Positions 33,347-41,601 of a stretch of 64,000 bases of DNA are shown here, piece after piece. A program made the translations under genes and the position numbers. The stretch lies in assembly GCA_910822395.1 (NCBI GenBank), contig OU365335.1, positions 930,001-994,000 of the forward strand. The letters run 5' to 3'. Position 1 is the stretch's first letter, and the number at the start of each line of letters is the position of its first letter. This DNA is from Pseudoclavibacter triregionum. GTDB lineage: Bacteria; Actinomycetota; Actinomycetes; Actinomycetales; Microbacteriaceae. A model generated the notes under the pieces. The model saw nothing but the letters and a program-made list of their open reading frames with translations. It had not been told where the DNA came from and did no database searches.

Positions 33347-34518
33347 CCCAGCTGCTCTCCGACTGGTCGAACGCCCTCATCTACGTCGCCATGGCGGTGT
33401 ACGCGATCGCGTTCATCCTCTTCGCGATGGACCTCGCGAACCGCTCGGCCGGGCGCGACGCCCTCGCCGGCGCGGCGCGCGGCACCTCGGCGCTCGGCGC
33501 GACGAAGCGCGAGCGCGCGGGCGCAGGCGTGGCCAGCCGCCGCCGCGGGCTCCGCGCACGGCGCGACGGCGCGGCGCGCGAGGCCGCCGCGGGCGCCGGC
33601 GCGGACGCGCTCTCGCCCGCCTCGGCCGGCACCCTCACCCTCGAGCGCGGCGGCGCGGCAGGGGACGCCGTCGCGCGCGTCGAGACCGAGGCCTCCGCCC
33701 CGGGCGTCGCGATGAGCGAGTCGCGCGCGGGCGACGCCGACGACTGGGTCGACCGCCGGGCCTCGCGCTCGCTGCGGATCGCCATGCTCGTCACGGGCCT
33801 GGGATTCGCCATCCACCTCGCCTCGACCCTGCTGCGCGGCCTCGCCTCGGGCCGCGTGCCGTGGTCGAACATGTACGAGTACACGATGACGGCGACCCTG
33901 CTCGTCGTGCTCGTGTTCCTCCTCGCGCAGCTCTGGAACGACCTGCGCTTCCTCGGCACCTTCATCACGGGCTTCGTCACGCTCTGCCTCGGCATCTCGG
34001 CCGTCGGCTTCTACGTCGAGGTCGCGCCGCTGCAGCCCGCGCTCCAGTCGGCGTGGCTCGTCATCCACGTCTTCGTCGCCTCGCTCGCGACCGGCTGCCT
34101 CGCGCTCGGCTTCGGGCTGAGCATCCTCCAGCTCATGCAGCGCTCGCGCACGAAGGCGCTGCTCGAGGGCCGCCGCTCGCGGATGGGCTTCCTCGGCGCC
34201 CTCCCGGGCGAGGCGCGCCTCGAGGACCTCGCCTACCGGATCATCGTCGTCGGCTTCATCCTCTGGACCTTCACGCTCATCGCCGGCGCCATCTGGGCCG
34301 AGCGCGCCTGGGGCCGCTACTGGGGCTGGGACACGAAGGAGGTCTGGACCTTCATCATCTGGACCGTCTACGCCGGCTACATCCACGCCCGCGCGACGAA
34401 GGGCTGGCGCGGCACGCCCTCGGCCTGGCTCGCGATCGTCGGCTTCGGCACGGTGCTCTTCAACTTCGGCGTCGTGAACGTCTTCTTCAAGGGGCTGCAC
34501 ACGTACTCGGGGCTGTAG
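33343..34518 (+). CDS. resC: Cytochrome c biogenesis protein ResC (CcsA/CcsB)
   Basis: A protein of 391 residues. The WWD-type haem-handling motif is present in WGRYWGWDTKEVWTFIIWTVYAGYIHAR, with conserved His residues in LVIHVF and TKGWRG flanks. Eight membrane segments are predicted: one at the N-terminus, then a 90-residue Arg/Ala-rich cytoplasmic loop unusual in length, then seven. The GTG start overlaps the resB TGA. It is the last gene of the operon, and a long palindrome follows 20 bases after the stop. Confidence 0.93.
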   Translation: MTQLLSDWSNALIYVAMAVYAIAFILFAMDLANRSAGRDALAGAARGTSALGATKRERAGAGVASRRRGLRARRDGAAREAAAGAGADALSPASAGTLTLERGGAAGDAVARVETEASAPGVAMSESRAGDADDWVDRRASRSLRIAMLVTGLGFAIHLASTLLRGLASGRVPWSNMYEYTMTATLLVVLVFLLAQLWNDLRFLGTFITGFVTLCLGISAVGFYVEVAPLQPALQSAWLVIHVFVASLATGCLALGFGLSILQLMQRSRTKALLEGRRSRMGFLGALPGEARLEDLAYRIIVVGFILWTFTLIAGAIWAERAWGRYWGWDTKEVWTFIIWTVYAGYIHARATKGWRGTPSAWLAIVGFGTVLFNFGVVNVFFKGLHTYSGL

Positions 34519-34538
34519 GCGCCCCTTCGCCCCACCCC

Positions 34539-34595
34539 AAACTGGGCGCAAGTCGCTCTTCGGGAGGCTCCCGAACAGCGATTCGCGCCCAGTTT
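34539..34595. repeat. AGACTGGGC-type long hairpin (copy 1), likely bidirectional terminator
   Basis: Arms of 28 bases around a single central G: AAACTGGGCGCAAG... and ...CGCGCCCAGTTT, with three mismatches. It lies between the convergent ends of resC and menC. A near-identical hairpin is at 44478-44534. Confidence 0.75.
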
Positions 34596-34624
34596 CGTGC
34601 GCGCGGTGTCGCGGCACGTCGGGC

Positions 34625-35659
34625 TCAGACGCGCTCGGTCGCGCCCGGCTCCGGGAGGCCGGCGCCGGAGACGGGGCCGGCGAGCGGGAGGCAGCGCTCG
34701 AGGCGGGCGAGCCACCAGGCCGTCCGCTCGGGCGAGGCGGCGAGGCGATCGAGGGCCTCCGGATCGGGCGCGACGTCGGCGAGGGAGACGGCGCCCCCTC
34801 GGGGTCGGCGGGGCTCGGCGGCGATGTCGTCCGTGAAGAGGGCAGCGGTGCCGAGGCCGGCGGGGGCCGGCGCCTCGCCCTGCTCGGCGGCGATGCGGGC
34901 GGCGAGCTGGGCGCCCATGGCGATCCCGACGGAGGTGTCGAGGGCGCTCGAGACCGTCGCGGGCAGGCCCGAGGCGCGGACGATCTCGCAGGCGCGCTCG
35001 ATGCCGCCGAGGGGCTGCGCCTTCACGATGATCCGGTCGGCGGCGCCGAGGGCCGCGACGCGGAGCGGATCGTCGGCCTTGCGGATGCTCTCGTCGGCCG
35101 CGATCGCGACGCGGCCGTCGAGGCGGCGGCGCAGCTCGGCGAGCTCCTCGACGCTCGCGACGGGCTGCTCGGCGTAGTCGAGCTCCATGGGGGCGAGGGC
35201 GCGGAGGGCGCGCTCGGCCTCCTCGAGGCTCCACCCCCCGTTCGCGTCGACGCGGACGAGCGCCTCGCCGCCGACGGCCTCGCGCACCGCGCCGACCCGG
35301 GCGACGTCGTCCGCGAGCGACTGGCCGGGCTCGGCGACCTTCACCTTCACGGCGGCGCACGGGCCGAACCGCTCGAGCACCGCGGGCACGGCCTCGGGGG
35401 CGACGGCCGGGACGGTCGCGTTCACCGGCACCTCGCCGGACTCGGGCAGGACGAGGCCCCCCGAGAAGCCGTACTCGAGGGCGCCCCCGAGCCAGACGGC
35501 GGCCTCCGCGTCGCCGTACTCGGCGAAGGGCGACCACTCGGTCCAGCGCTCGGTGCCCTCGATGAGCATCGCCTCGCGGGCGTCGACGCCGCGGAACCTC
35601 GTGGAGAGAGGCAGCGAGACGACGCGGACGCGGGGGAGGAGCTCGGCGAGGGAGAACAT
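34625..35659 (-). CDS. menC: o-Succinylbenzoate synthase
   Basis: A protein of 344 residues of the enolase superfamily. It dehydrates SHCHC to o-succinylbenzoate in menaquinone synthesis. The catalytic Lys is in AAVKVKVAEPGQ (KxK), the metal-binding Asp in VRVDANGGWS, a Glu in DYAEQPVAS, an Asp in IAADESIRK, and the second Lys in RIIVKAQPLGG. Length is near that of actinobacterial MenC. ATG 35659 is preceded by GGAG. It stands apart from menB but within the same region. Confidence 0.93.
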   Translation of the reverse strand: MFSLAELLPRVRVVSLPLSTRFRGVDAREAMLIEGTERWTEWSPFAEYGDAEAAVWLGGALEYGFSGGLVLPESGEVPVNATVPAVAPEAVPAVLERFGPCAAVKVKVAEPGQSLADDVARVGAVREAVGGEALVRVDANGGWSLEEAERALRALAPMELDYAEQPVASVEELAELRRRLDGRVAIAADESIRKADDPLRVAALGAADRIIVKAQPLGGIERACEIVRASGLPATVSSALDTSVGIAMGAQLAARIAAEQGEAPAPAGLGTAALFTDDIAAEPRRPRGGAVSLADVAPDPEALDRLAASPERTAWWLARLERCLPLAGPVSGAGLPEPGATERV

Positions 35660-35735
35660 GCGCTCCAGTCTGGCCCCTCGTCGGCGGCCGATGCGTCGCG
35701 CTGCCGGGCGCGGGGCCGAGGGATCCGGCCGGTCG

Positions 35736-35811
35736 GCGCCAGATTCCCACCCAGGCGAGGCAGAGGCCGGATATTTCCTCGTGCGCCGTCTGGGTGGAAA
35801 TCTGGAGCGCC
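35736..35811. repeat. Long imperfect palindrome A
   Basis: GGCGCCAGATTCCCACCCAG on the left pairs with CTGGGTGGAAATCTGGAGCG on the right across a loop of about 25 bases, with small bulges. The AT content of the loop (GGATATTTCC) is above the background. Confidence 0.6.
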
Positions 35812-35839
35812 TTCTCGACGGTGCGGGGCGAGGAGGCCG

Positions 35840-35909
35840 TTCAGAATCCGCAAATAGAGAGGGGATGGGCCGCATATGCGGCCATCGGCCGGTATTTGCG
35901 GAATCTGAA
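35840..35909. repeat. Long imperfect palindrome B with nested dyad
   Basis: TTCAGAATCCGCAAATA and TATTTGCGGAATCTGAA form a 17-base arm pair with one mismatch. GCCGCATATGCGGC, a perfect 14-base dyad, lies in the middle. Such nested palindromes resemble repetitive extragenic elements. Confidence 0.6.
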
Positions 35910-36108
35910 TTGCCGCGACCGGGCACGCCGGCCGGATCGGGTGCGGTGCGGCCCGGCGGCATCGCCAGCAGCGCCCGAGCATCGCTCAGGTCCTGGTCAG
36001 GCGGCCAGGGCGCGCCGCGCGGCCCGGCCTTTCCCGAGCGCGGGGCGCTAGGCTTGCTCGACCGAAGCGCCGACCATCCCTCCCCAAGGGCGCCGACGAG
36101 AGCGAAGC

Positions 36109-36570
36109 ATGACGACCGAGACCCCCGCCTGGCAGCGCTGGCTGCAGGATGACGGCACCCCTCCGGGCATGGAGCGGCGTCCCGAGTTCCGCCACGGCAC
36201 GGTCGTCCCCTCGGCCTGGTTCGCGGTCGTCTTCAACCCGGTCGTCTGGAAGGCCGGCCACTGGGCCCTCTTCGGCGCGGTGCTCACGATCATCGCCGAC
36301 CTCATCACGTTCCTCTACATCGCGAACATCCTCGGCGTCGGCCACGAGTTCGAGATCGAGATGTGGCTCCTCGTCTCCGGCGTCATCGGCTTCCTCACCT
36401 TCACGCTCGCGCTCTGGGCGATCTGGAAGAAGCAGGCCCGCGGCCCCGCCATCTGGGCGCTCGCGCTCGGCCTCGCCTTCGGCGCCGTGCCGGCGTGGCT
36501 CGTGGGGAACACGATCATCCAGCTCATCCTCAACGGCGGCCAGCTGCCGAAGCCGGAGCCGATGTTCTAG
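36109..36570 (+). CDS. Hypothetical membrane protein
   Basis: A protein of 153 residues, not assigned to a family. A soluble, Trp-containing N-terminus (AWQRWLQDDGTPPGMERRPEFRHG) is followed by about four hydrophobic segments (near 50-70, 85-105, 110-130 and 130-145). Codon use is like that of its neighbours. It lies just upstream of menB in the same direction but with its own promoter and a separate menB promoter between them, so a shared role with menaquinone synthesis is not shown. Confidence 0.7.
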   Translation: MTTETPAWQRWLQDDGTPPGMERRPEFRHGTVVPSAWFAVVFNPVVWKAGHWALFGAVLTIIADLITFLYIANILGVGHEFEIEMWLLVSGVIGFLTFTLALWAIWKKQARGPAIWALALGLAFGAVPAWLVGNTIIQLILNGGQLPKPEPMF

Positions 36571-36648
36571 ACGGCGCCGCCGTCGACCTCGCCGGGCCGC
36601 CCTCCTCGCCTGGTCGGCCTCCGCGGCCGCCGCGGTAGCGTGTTCGGC

Positions 36649-37560
36649 ATGAACGCGACGACCGTCTCCGAGCTCTTCGATCCCGCCGAATGGCAGGAGG
36701 TGGACGGCTTCGACTTCGAGGACATCACGTACCACCTCGACGTCTCCGGCCGCATCGCGCGCATCGCCTTCGACCGCCCCGAGGTCCGGAACGCGTTCCG
36801 CCCGCGGACGGTCGACGAGCTCTACCGCGCCCTCGACGACGCCCGCATGAACCCGCGCGTCGGCGTCGTCCTCCTCACCGGCAACGGCCCGAGCCCGAAG
36901 GACGGCGGCTGGGCGTTCTGCTCCGGCGGCGACCAGCGCATCCGCGGCCGCGACGGCTACAAGTACGCCGACGGCGAGACCCGCGACACGATCGACGAGG
37001 CCCGCGCCGGGCGCCTCCACATCCTCGAGGTGCAGCGCCTCATCCGCTTCATGCCGAAGGTCGTCATCGCGGTCGTCGGCGGCTGGGCCGCCGGCGGCGG
37101 GCACTCGCTCCACGTCGTCTGCGACCTCACGATCGCCTCGCGCGAGCACGGCCGCTTCAAGCAGACGGACGCCGATGTCGGCAGCTTCGATGCCGGCTAC
37201 GGCTCGGCCTACTTCGCCCGCCAGGTCGGCCAGAAGATCGCCCGCGAGGTGTTCTTCCTCGCCGAGGAGTACTCGGCCGACCGCGCCTACGAGATGGGCA
37301 CGGTGAACCGCGTCGTCGCGCACGAGGACCTCGAGAAGGAGGCGCTCGCGATGGCGCGGACGATCCTCACGAAGTCGCCGACCGCGATCCGCATGCTGAA
37401 GTTCGCCTTCAACGCCGTCGACGAGGGGATCGTCGGCCAGCAGGTCTTCGCAGGCGAGGCCACGCGCCTCGCGTACGGCACGGACGAGGCCGTCGAGGGC
37501 CGGGACGCCTTCCTCGAGAAGCGCGACCCGGACTGGGCGCCCTTCCCCTGGCGCTTCTAG
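36649..37560 (+). CDS. menB: 1,4-Dihydroxy-2-naphthoyl-CoA synthase
   Basis: A protein of 303 residues of the crotonase family. It cyclises o-succinylbenzoyl-CoA. Hallmarks are the oxyanion-hole regions CSGGDQRIRGRDGYKY and VVGGWAAGGGHSLHVVCDLTIAS, the Asp and Tyr in DADVGSFDAGYGSAYFARQVGQK, and the C-terminal YGTDEAVEGRDAFLEKRDPDW. ATG 36649 follows TAGCGT (36636-36641) by 7 bases, supporting it over an ATG three codons earlier. menE follows 7 bases after its stop. Confidence 0.96.
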   Translation: MNATTVSELFDPAEWQEVDGFDFEDITYHLDVSGRIARIAFDRPEVRNAFRPRTVDELYRALDDARMNPRVGVVLLTGNGPSPKDGGWAFCSGGDQRIRGRDGYKYADGETRDTIDEARAGRLHILEVQRLIRFMPKVVIAVVGGWAAGGGHSLHVVCDLTIASREHGRFKQTDADVGSFDAGYGSAYFARQVGQKIAREVFFLAEEYSADRAYEMGTVNRVVAHEDLEKEALAMARTILTKSPTAIRMLKFAFNAVDEGIVGQQVFAGEATRLAYGTDEAVEGRDAFLEKRDPDWAPFPWRF

Positions 37561-37567
37561 GCCCGCG

Positions 37568-38896
37568 ATGAGCGCGCGCGAGCTCCTCGTCGTGAACGCC
37601 CGGCACCCCAGGGCGGTGCTCGACGCGCTCCGGCTCGCGCTCGACGGCACGGGGCCGGCCATCCTGCCGCGTCGCGTCGAGGCCGACGTCGCGACGATCG
37701 ACGGCGAGCTGCTCGAGCCGGGGGCGGGGGAGGACGCGGAGTCGCTCGCGCTGCCCGCCGATGCGCCTTCTGACGCCTGCCTCGTCATCGAGACGAGCGG
37801 CTCGACGGCGGCGCCGAAGCGGGTCGTGCTCACGGCGCGGGCGCTGCGGGCCTCGGATGCCGCGACGTACCGCCGCCTCGACGAGCTCGCGCGCCGCGAG
37901 CAGGCGAGCTCGGAAGCCTTCCCGACGCGGCAGTGGCTGCTCGCGCTGCCGGTCGAGTACGTCGCGGGCGCCCAGGTGCTCGCGCGCTCGATCGCCGCGG
38001 GCACGGAGCCCGTCGCGATGCCCGAGGGCCCGTTCACGGCGGAGGCGTTCCTCGCCGCGTGCCGCGAGATGACGGGGGATCGCCGATACTGCTCGCTCGT
38101 GCCGGCGCAGCTCCTGCGGCTGCTCGAGGCGGCGGAGGGGGCCAGGGCCCAGGGGGCGGGCGTCCACGCCGACGCCGAGCCCTCGCTCGCCGCCGAGCTC
38201 GCGGAGGCCGTGCGCGCCTTCGACGCCATCCTCGTCGGCGGCCAGTCGACGCCGCCCGAGGCCCGCGCCCGCGCCGAGTCGCTCGGCTGGCGCATCGTCA
38301 CGACCTACGGCTCGAGCGAGACGAGCGGCGGCTGCGTCTACCTCGGCGAGCCGCTGCCCGGCGTGCTCGCGCGCGAGGAGGGCGGCGAGATCCTCCTCTC
38401 GGGCCCGACGCTCGCGCTCGGCTACCTCGACGACCCCGAGCGCACGGCCGACCGCTTCGTCGAGGTCGGCGGCCGCCGCTGGTACCGCACGGGCGACGCC
38501 GGATGCGTCGAGACGGACGCCTCCGGCCGCGTGCGCGTGCGCGTGACCGGGCGCCTCGACGACGTCATCATCTCCGGCGGCGAGAAGGTGCTGCTCGGCG
38601 CCGTCGAGGGGATCGTGCGCGGGATGCCCGGGCTCGAGGAGGCCGTCGTCGTCGGCGCGCCCTCGGCGGAGTGGGGCGAGGTGCCGGTCGTCGTGGCGGC
38701 GGGAGACGCGGACGCGGGGAACGACGCCGCGTTCCTCGAGGCCGTGCGCGACGCCGTCGGGGCCTCGCTCGGTCGGGCGGCCCGGCCCTCGGCCATCCGC
38801 CGGCTCGAGGCGATGCCGCTGCTCCCGAGCGGGAAGCCGGATCGCCGGGCGATCGCGGCGCTCCTGCGCGAGGCGTCCGCCGCCGACGGACGCTGA
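37568..38896 (+). CDS. menE: o-Succinylbenzoate-CoA ligase
   Basis: A protein of 442 residues of the adenylate-forming family. It activates o-succinylbenzoate with ATP and CoA. The phosphate loop is VIETSGSTAAPKRVV, followed by ALPVEYVAGAQVL, the A5 motif TTYGSSETSGGCVY, A7 YRTGDAGCVE, A8 VTGRLDDVIISGGEKV and the catalytic Lys near LLPSGKPDRR. It follows menB closely and is likely cotranscribed. Length is slightly short, as is usual for MenE. Confidence 0.93.
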   Translation: MSARELLVVNARHPRAVLDALRLALDGTGPAILPRRVEADVATIDGELLEPGAGEDAESLALPADAPSDACLVIETSGSTAAPKRVVLTARALRASDAATYRRLDELARREQASSEAFPTRQWLLALPVEYVAGAQVLARSIAAGTEPVAMPEGPFTAEAFLAACREMTGDRRYCSLVPAQLLRLLEAAEGARAQGAGVHADAEPSLAAELAEAVRAFDAILVGGQSTPPEARARAESLGWRIVTTYGSSETSGGCVYLGEPLPGVLAREEGGEILLSGPTLALGYLDDPERTADRFVEVGGRRWYRTGDAGCVETDASGRVRVRVTGRLDDVIISGGEKVLLGAVEGIVRGMPGLEEAVVVGAPSAEWGEVPVVVAAGDADAGNDAAFLEAVRDAVGASLGRAARPSAIRRLEAMPLLPSGKPDRRAIAALLREASAADGR

Positions 38897-38937
38897 GCGG
38901 GCCGAGCCGCGCTCGCGTCCCGGGCTAGCATGCTCGG

Positions 38938-40143
38938 GTGAGCGCGAAGCAGAGCAGGAACCGCAGGCCCGGCGCGAAGGGCGCGGACGGCGCGACGGCC
39001 GCGAAGGCGACACCGAAGGGCGGCGCGACCGCGGCGAAGGGCACCGCGGCCAAGGCGGGCGCGGCCGGCGCGGGCTCGGAGCCGAAGAGCCGTCCGACCC
39101 CCAAGCGATCCGGCCCCGGCGCGAAGCGCTCGACCCGCGCCGCCGCCATCCGGCAGCATCAGCTCGCCCACGCGCCCGCCCAGCCCAAGCGCCGCAACCC
39201 CACCCAGCGGTCGCGCCGCCGGGCCGAGGCCGGCGGGCCCTCGGCGCTCGCGATGTGGGTGGAGGGCGCGCGGCTGCGCACCCTCCCGCTCGCGGCCGTC
39301 CCCGTCATCCTCGGCACGGCCGAGGCGCGCGCGATCTCCGGACCCGGCGAGTGGCACTGGGTGCGCGCGCTCGCCTGTCTCGCCGTCGCGCTGCTGCTCC
39401 AGATCGGCGTGAACTACGCGAACGACTACTCGGACGGCGTGCGCGGCACGGACGACTTCCGCGTCGGCCCGCCCCGCCTCACGGGATCCGGCTTCGCCCG
39501 CCCGCAGACCGTGAAGACGGTCGCCTTCGTCTGCTTCTGGCTCGCGGCGCTCGCGGGGCTCTTCCTCGTGTGGCGCACCGAGCAGTGGTGGCTCCTCGCG
39601 GTGGGGGCGCTCGCGATCCTCGCGGCCTGGTTCTACACGGGCGGCAAGCGGCCGTACGGGTACTACGGGCTCGGCGAGGTCTTCGTCTTCCTCTTCTTCG
39701 GGCTCGTCGCGACGGTCGGCACGACGTACGTGCAGACGCTGCAGATGCCGACGGACGCCTGGGTGCTCGCCGTCGCCTCGGGGCTCTTCTCGTGCGCGGT
39801 GCTCATGGCGAACAACATCCGCGACATCGCGCAGGATCACCGCGCGGGCAAGCGCACGCTCGCGGTGCTCCTCGGCGACCGGAGCTCGCGGATCGCGTAC
39901 GCGGTCATGGCGCTCGCGCCGTACGTCATCGCGGGCATGTTCACGCTCACGACGGGCAACGCGATCTACTCGTTCTTCTCGCTGCTGCTCGTCGGGCCGG
40001 CGGTGCTCATCGTGCTCATGGGGGATCGGCCGAAGGACCTCATCCTCGCGCTCAAGCTCACGAGCCTCGGGGCGCTCGCGTATGCGCTGCTGCTCGGCTG
40101 GGCGATCGCGTTCGGGTCGTACGCGCTCGAGGGGCGGATCTAG
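38938..40143 (+). CDS. menA: 1,4-Dihydroxy-2-naphthoate polyprenyltransferase
   Basis: A UbiA-family membrane enzyme that attaches the polyprenyl tail to the naphthoquinone head. The catalytic core begins near residue 104 (MWVEGARLRTLPLAAVPVILG). The first Asp-rich motif is NYANDYSDGVRGTDD and the second NNIRDIAQDHRAGKRTLAV. Nine helices follow. The first 100 residues are a Lys/Ala/Arg/Pro-rich tail not needed for the fold. GTG 38938 is 6 bases after TAGCAT, which supports translation of this tail. An internal start at ATG before WVEGARL remains possible. Confidence 0.92.
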   Translation: MSAKQSRNRRPGAKGADGATAAKATPKGGATAAKGTAAKAGAAGAGSEPKSRPTPKRSGPGAKRSTRAAAIRQHQLAHAPAQPKRRNPTQRSRRRAEAGGPSALAMWVEGARLRTLPLAAVPVILGTAEARAISGPGEWHWVRALACLAVALLLQIGVNYANDYSDGVRGTDDFRVGPPRLTGSGFARPQTVKTVAFVCFWLAALAGLFLVWRTEQWWLLAVGALAILAAWFYTGGKRPYGYYGLGEVFVFLFFGLVATVGTTYVQTLQMPTDAWVLAVASGLFSCAVLMANNIRDIAQDHRAGKRTLAVLLGDRSSRIAYAVMALAPYVIAGMFTLTTGNAIYSFFSLLLVGPAVLIVLMGDRPKDLILALKLTSLGALAYALLLGWAIAFGSYALEGRI

Positions 40144-40159
40144 GGGCCGGTGCCGCCGG

Positions 40160-40245
40160 CGGTTTCGAGACGCCCGCGGCCTCCTCAACCACCTGGTGAC
40201 CGTGCCGCCGGTGGTTTCGAGACGGCGCCTGCGGCGCCAGCCCGC
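40160..40245. repeat. GGTTTCGAGACG-type intergenic repeat (copies 2 and 3)
   Basis: GGTTTCGAGACG occurs at 40161 and again near 40213. CTCCTCAACCACCT separates them at 40181. The pair sits between the convergent ends of menA and the DUF4229 gene. Confidence 0.7.
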
Positions 40246-40251
40246 TCGGCC

Positions 40252-41040
40252 CTAGCCGCGGCGGACGGAGTCCGGGTCCTCTTCGGCGAGGATCGAGTCG
40301 GGGGCGACCTCGAGGGAGGAGGCCGTCGAGGCGTCGACGTCCTCCGGGTCCTCGGCGCCGTCGACGGGCTCGAGGTCGTGCGCCTGCGGGCGGCGCTCCT
40401 CCTCGAAGGCCTCGTCCTCGCCGTCGCCGTCCGAGTCGAGGGCGATGTCGCGCTCGAGGGACGACTCGGCGGCGCGGTCCTGCCCGTCCGACGCGGCGTC
40501 GAGCTCGGCGTCCTCCGCGAGGTCGTCAGCCCCGCGGGTTTCGCGGCGGGCGGCTCGGGCGGCGAGGCCCGCGGTCATCGCCTCGCGCTGGCGGCGGAGG
40601 AAGAGGTAGGAGACGAGACCGCTCACGAGGGCGCCGACGACGGCGCCGAGCGCCCAGTTCCACTCCCAGGTCGGGAGCGCGAGCATGACGGCGGCGCAGG
40701 GGATCGCGAAGGCGAGGACGCGGACGACCGTGTAGACGATCCAGGCGCGCGTGGCCTCGGCGGGGTCGACGGCGGAGACCTCGGCCTCCTCGCGGGCGGC
40801 GGCCTCGCGGGCGGCGGCGCGCTCCTCGTCGGCCTCCGCGTGCTCGGCCTCGAGCTCGGCGAGGTGCGAGGGATCGTCGGCGCCGACGGGGGCGTCGAGC
40901 TCGAGCTCGTCCTCCGCCGCGTCCGTCGGCTCCGCCGGCTCCGCGTCGATCCGCGTGGCGTCGGCGGCCGCGGCGCCGCCCTGCGCGGGGAGGCGCTCGT
41001 CATCGTGATCCGTCGCGCGGTCCGCGCCCGTGGTGTCCAT
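40252..41040 (-). CDS. DUF4229 membrane protein
   Basis: A protein of 262 residues. Two hydrophobic segments (about 100-122 and 128-148: WIVYTVVRVLAFAIPCAAVML and WALGAVVGALVSGLVSYLF) followed by LRRQREAM form the DUF4229 pattern. Both flanks are long, strongly acidic Ala/Asp/Glu-rich tails, unlike the compact family members. AGTCTA in reverse (TAGACT) is 6 bases before the ATG. DUF4229 genes often adjoin men genes in actinobacteria, but no function is known. Confidence 0.8.
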   Translation of the reverse strand: MDTTGADRATDHDDERLPAQGGAAAADATRIDAEPAEPTDAAEDELELDAPVGADDPSHLAELEAEHAEADEERAAAREAAAREEAEVSAVDPAEATRAWIVYTVVRVLAFAIPCAAVMLALPTWEWNWALGAVVGALVSGLVSYLFLRRQREAMTAGLAARAARRETRGADDLAEDAELDAASDGQDRAAESSLERDIALDSDGDGEDEAFEEERRPQAHDLEPVDGAEDPEDVDASTASSLEVAPDSILAEEDPDSVRRG

Positions 41041-41127
41041 TCCGCCAGTCTACGAGCGCGCCCCGGACGGCCGGGCGGACGCGGCCCCGCCGGAAGCGCT
41101 CGGGCGCCCTCGCCTAGACTGCGTGCG

Positions 41128-41601
41128 ATGCCTCGCTTCCTCATCCTCGCCATCGTCGCGGTCGTCGTCCTCACGGTCTACGCCGTCATCGACTGCGCGA
41201 TGACGGACGCCCGCCGTGCCCGCGTGCTCTCGAAGCCGGTCTGGCTCATGGCGATCCTGCTGCTGCCGGTCGTGGGCCCGATCTGCTGGATCCTCTTCGG
41301 CAAGGGGCTCATCTCGATCGGCTCGGGCTCGGGTTCGCGCTCCGACGCCGCGGGCGCCGGCGGCCGCTCGGGCCGAGCCGGGCGAGGCGCCGCCGCCCCC
41401 GCCGCGCCGGACGATGACGAGGCCTTCCTCCGCCGCCTCCGCGAGCAGGCCGCCGAGGATCGCCGCCGCCAGGAGGCCGCCGGCTCCGAGACGCCGTCCG
41501 GCGACGAGGCCGCGACCGGGCCGACGGCCGCGCCGACGGCCGACGAGCCGCCGGCGAGCGAGGGGCCCGATCCGGACGCCCCGCGCGCCGATCGTGGCTG
41601 A
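41128..41601 (+). CDS. PLD nuclease N-terminal-domain membrane protein
   Basis: A protein of 157 residues. Two membrane helices (FLILAIVAVVVLTVYAVIDC and VWLMAILLLPVVGPICWILFGKG) form the PLDc_N domain, found alone here with no phospholipase D part. A Ser/Gly linker and an acidic Pro/Ala-rich tail follow. TAGACT is 7 bases before ATG. Its stop overlaps the menD start by 8 bases, so it lies in an operon with menD; this pairing recurs in actinobacteria. Its role is unknown. Confidence 0.85.
   Translation: MPRFLILAIVAVVVLTVYAVIDCAMTDARRARVLSKPVWLMAILLLPVVGPICWILFGKGLISIGSGSGSRSDAAGAGGRSGRAGRGAAAPAAPDDDEAFLRRLREQAAEDRRRQEAAGSETPSGDEAATGPTAAPTADEPPASEGPDPDAPRADRG

Larger units (their letters stand above)
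35660..36108. other. Intergenic region with two long imperfect palindromes
   Basis: No gene is supported in these 449 bases. Two dyads occupy 35736-35909. TAGGCT at 36049-36054 is a likely -10 for the gene at 36109. The right part is otherwise featureless. Confidence 0.6.
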
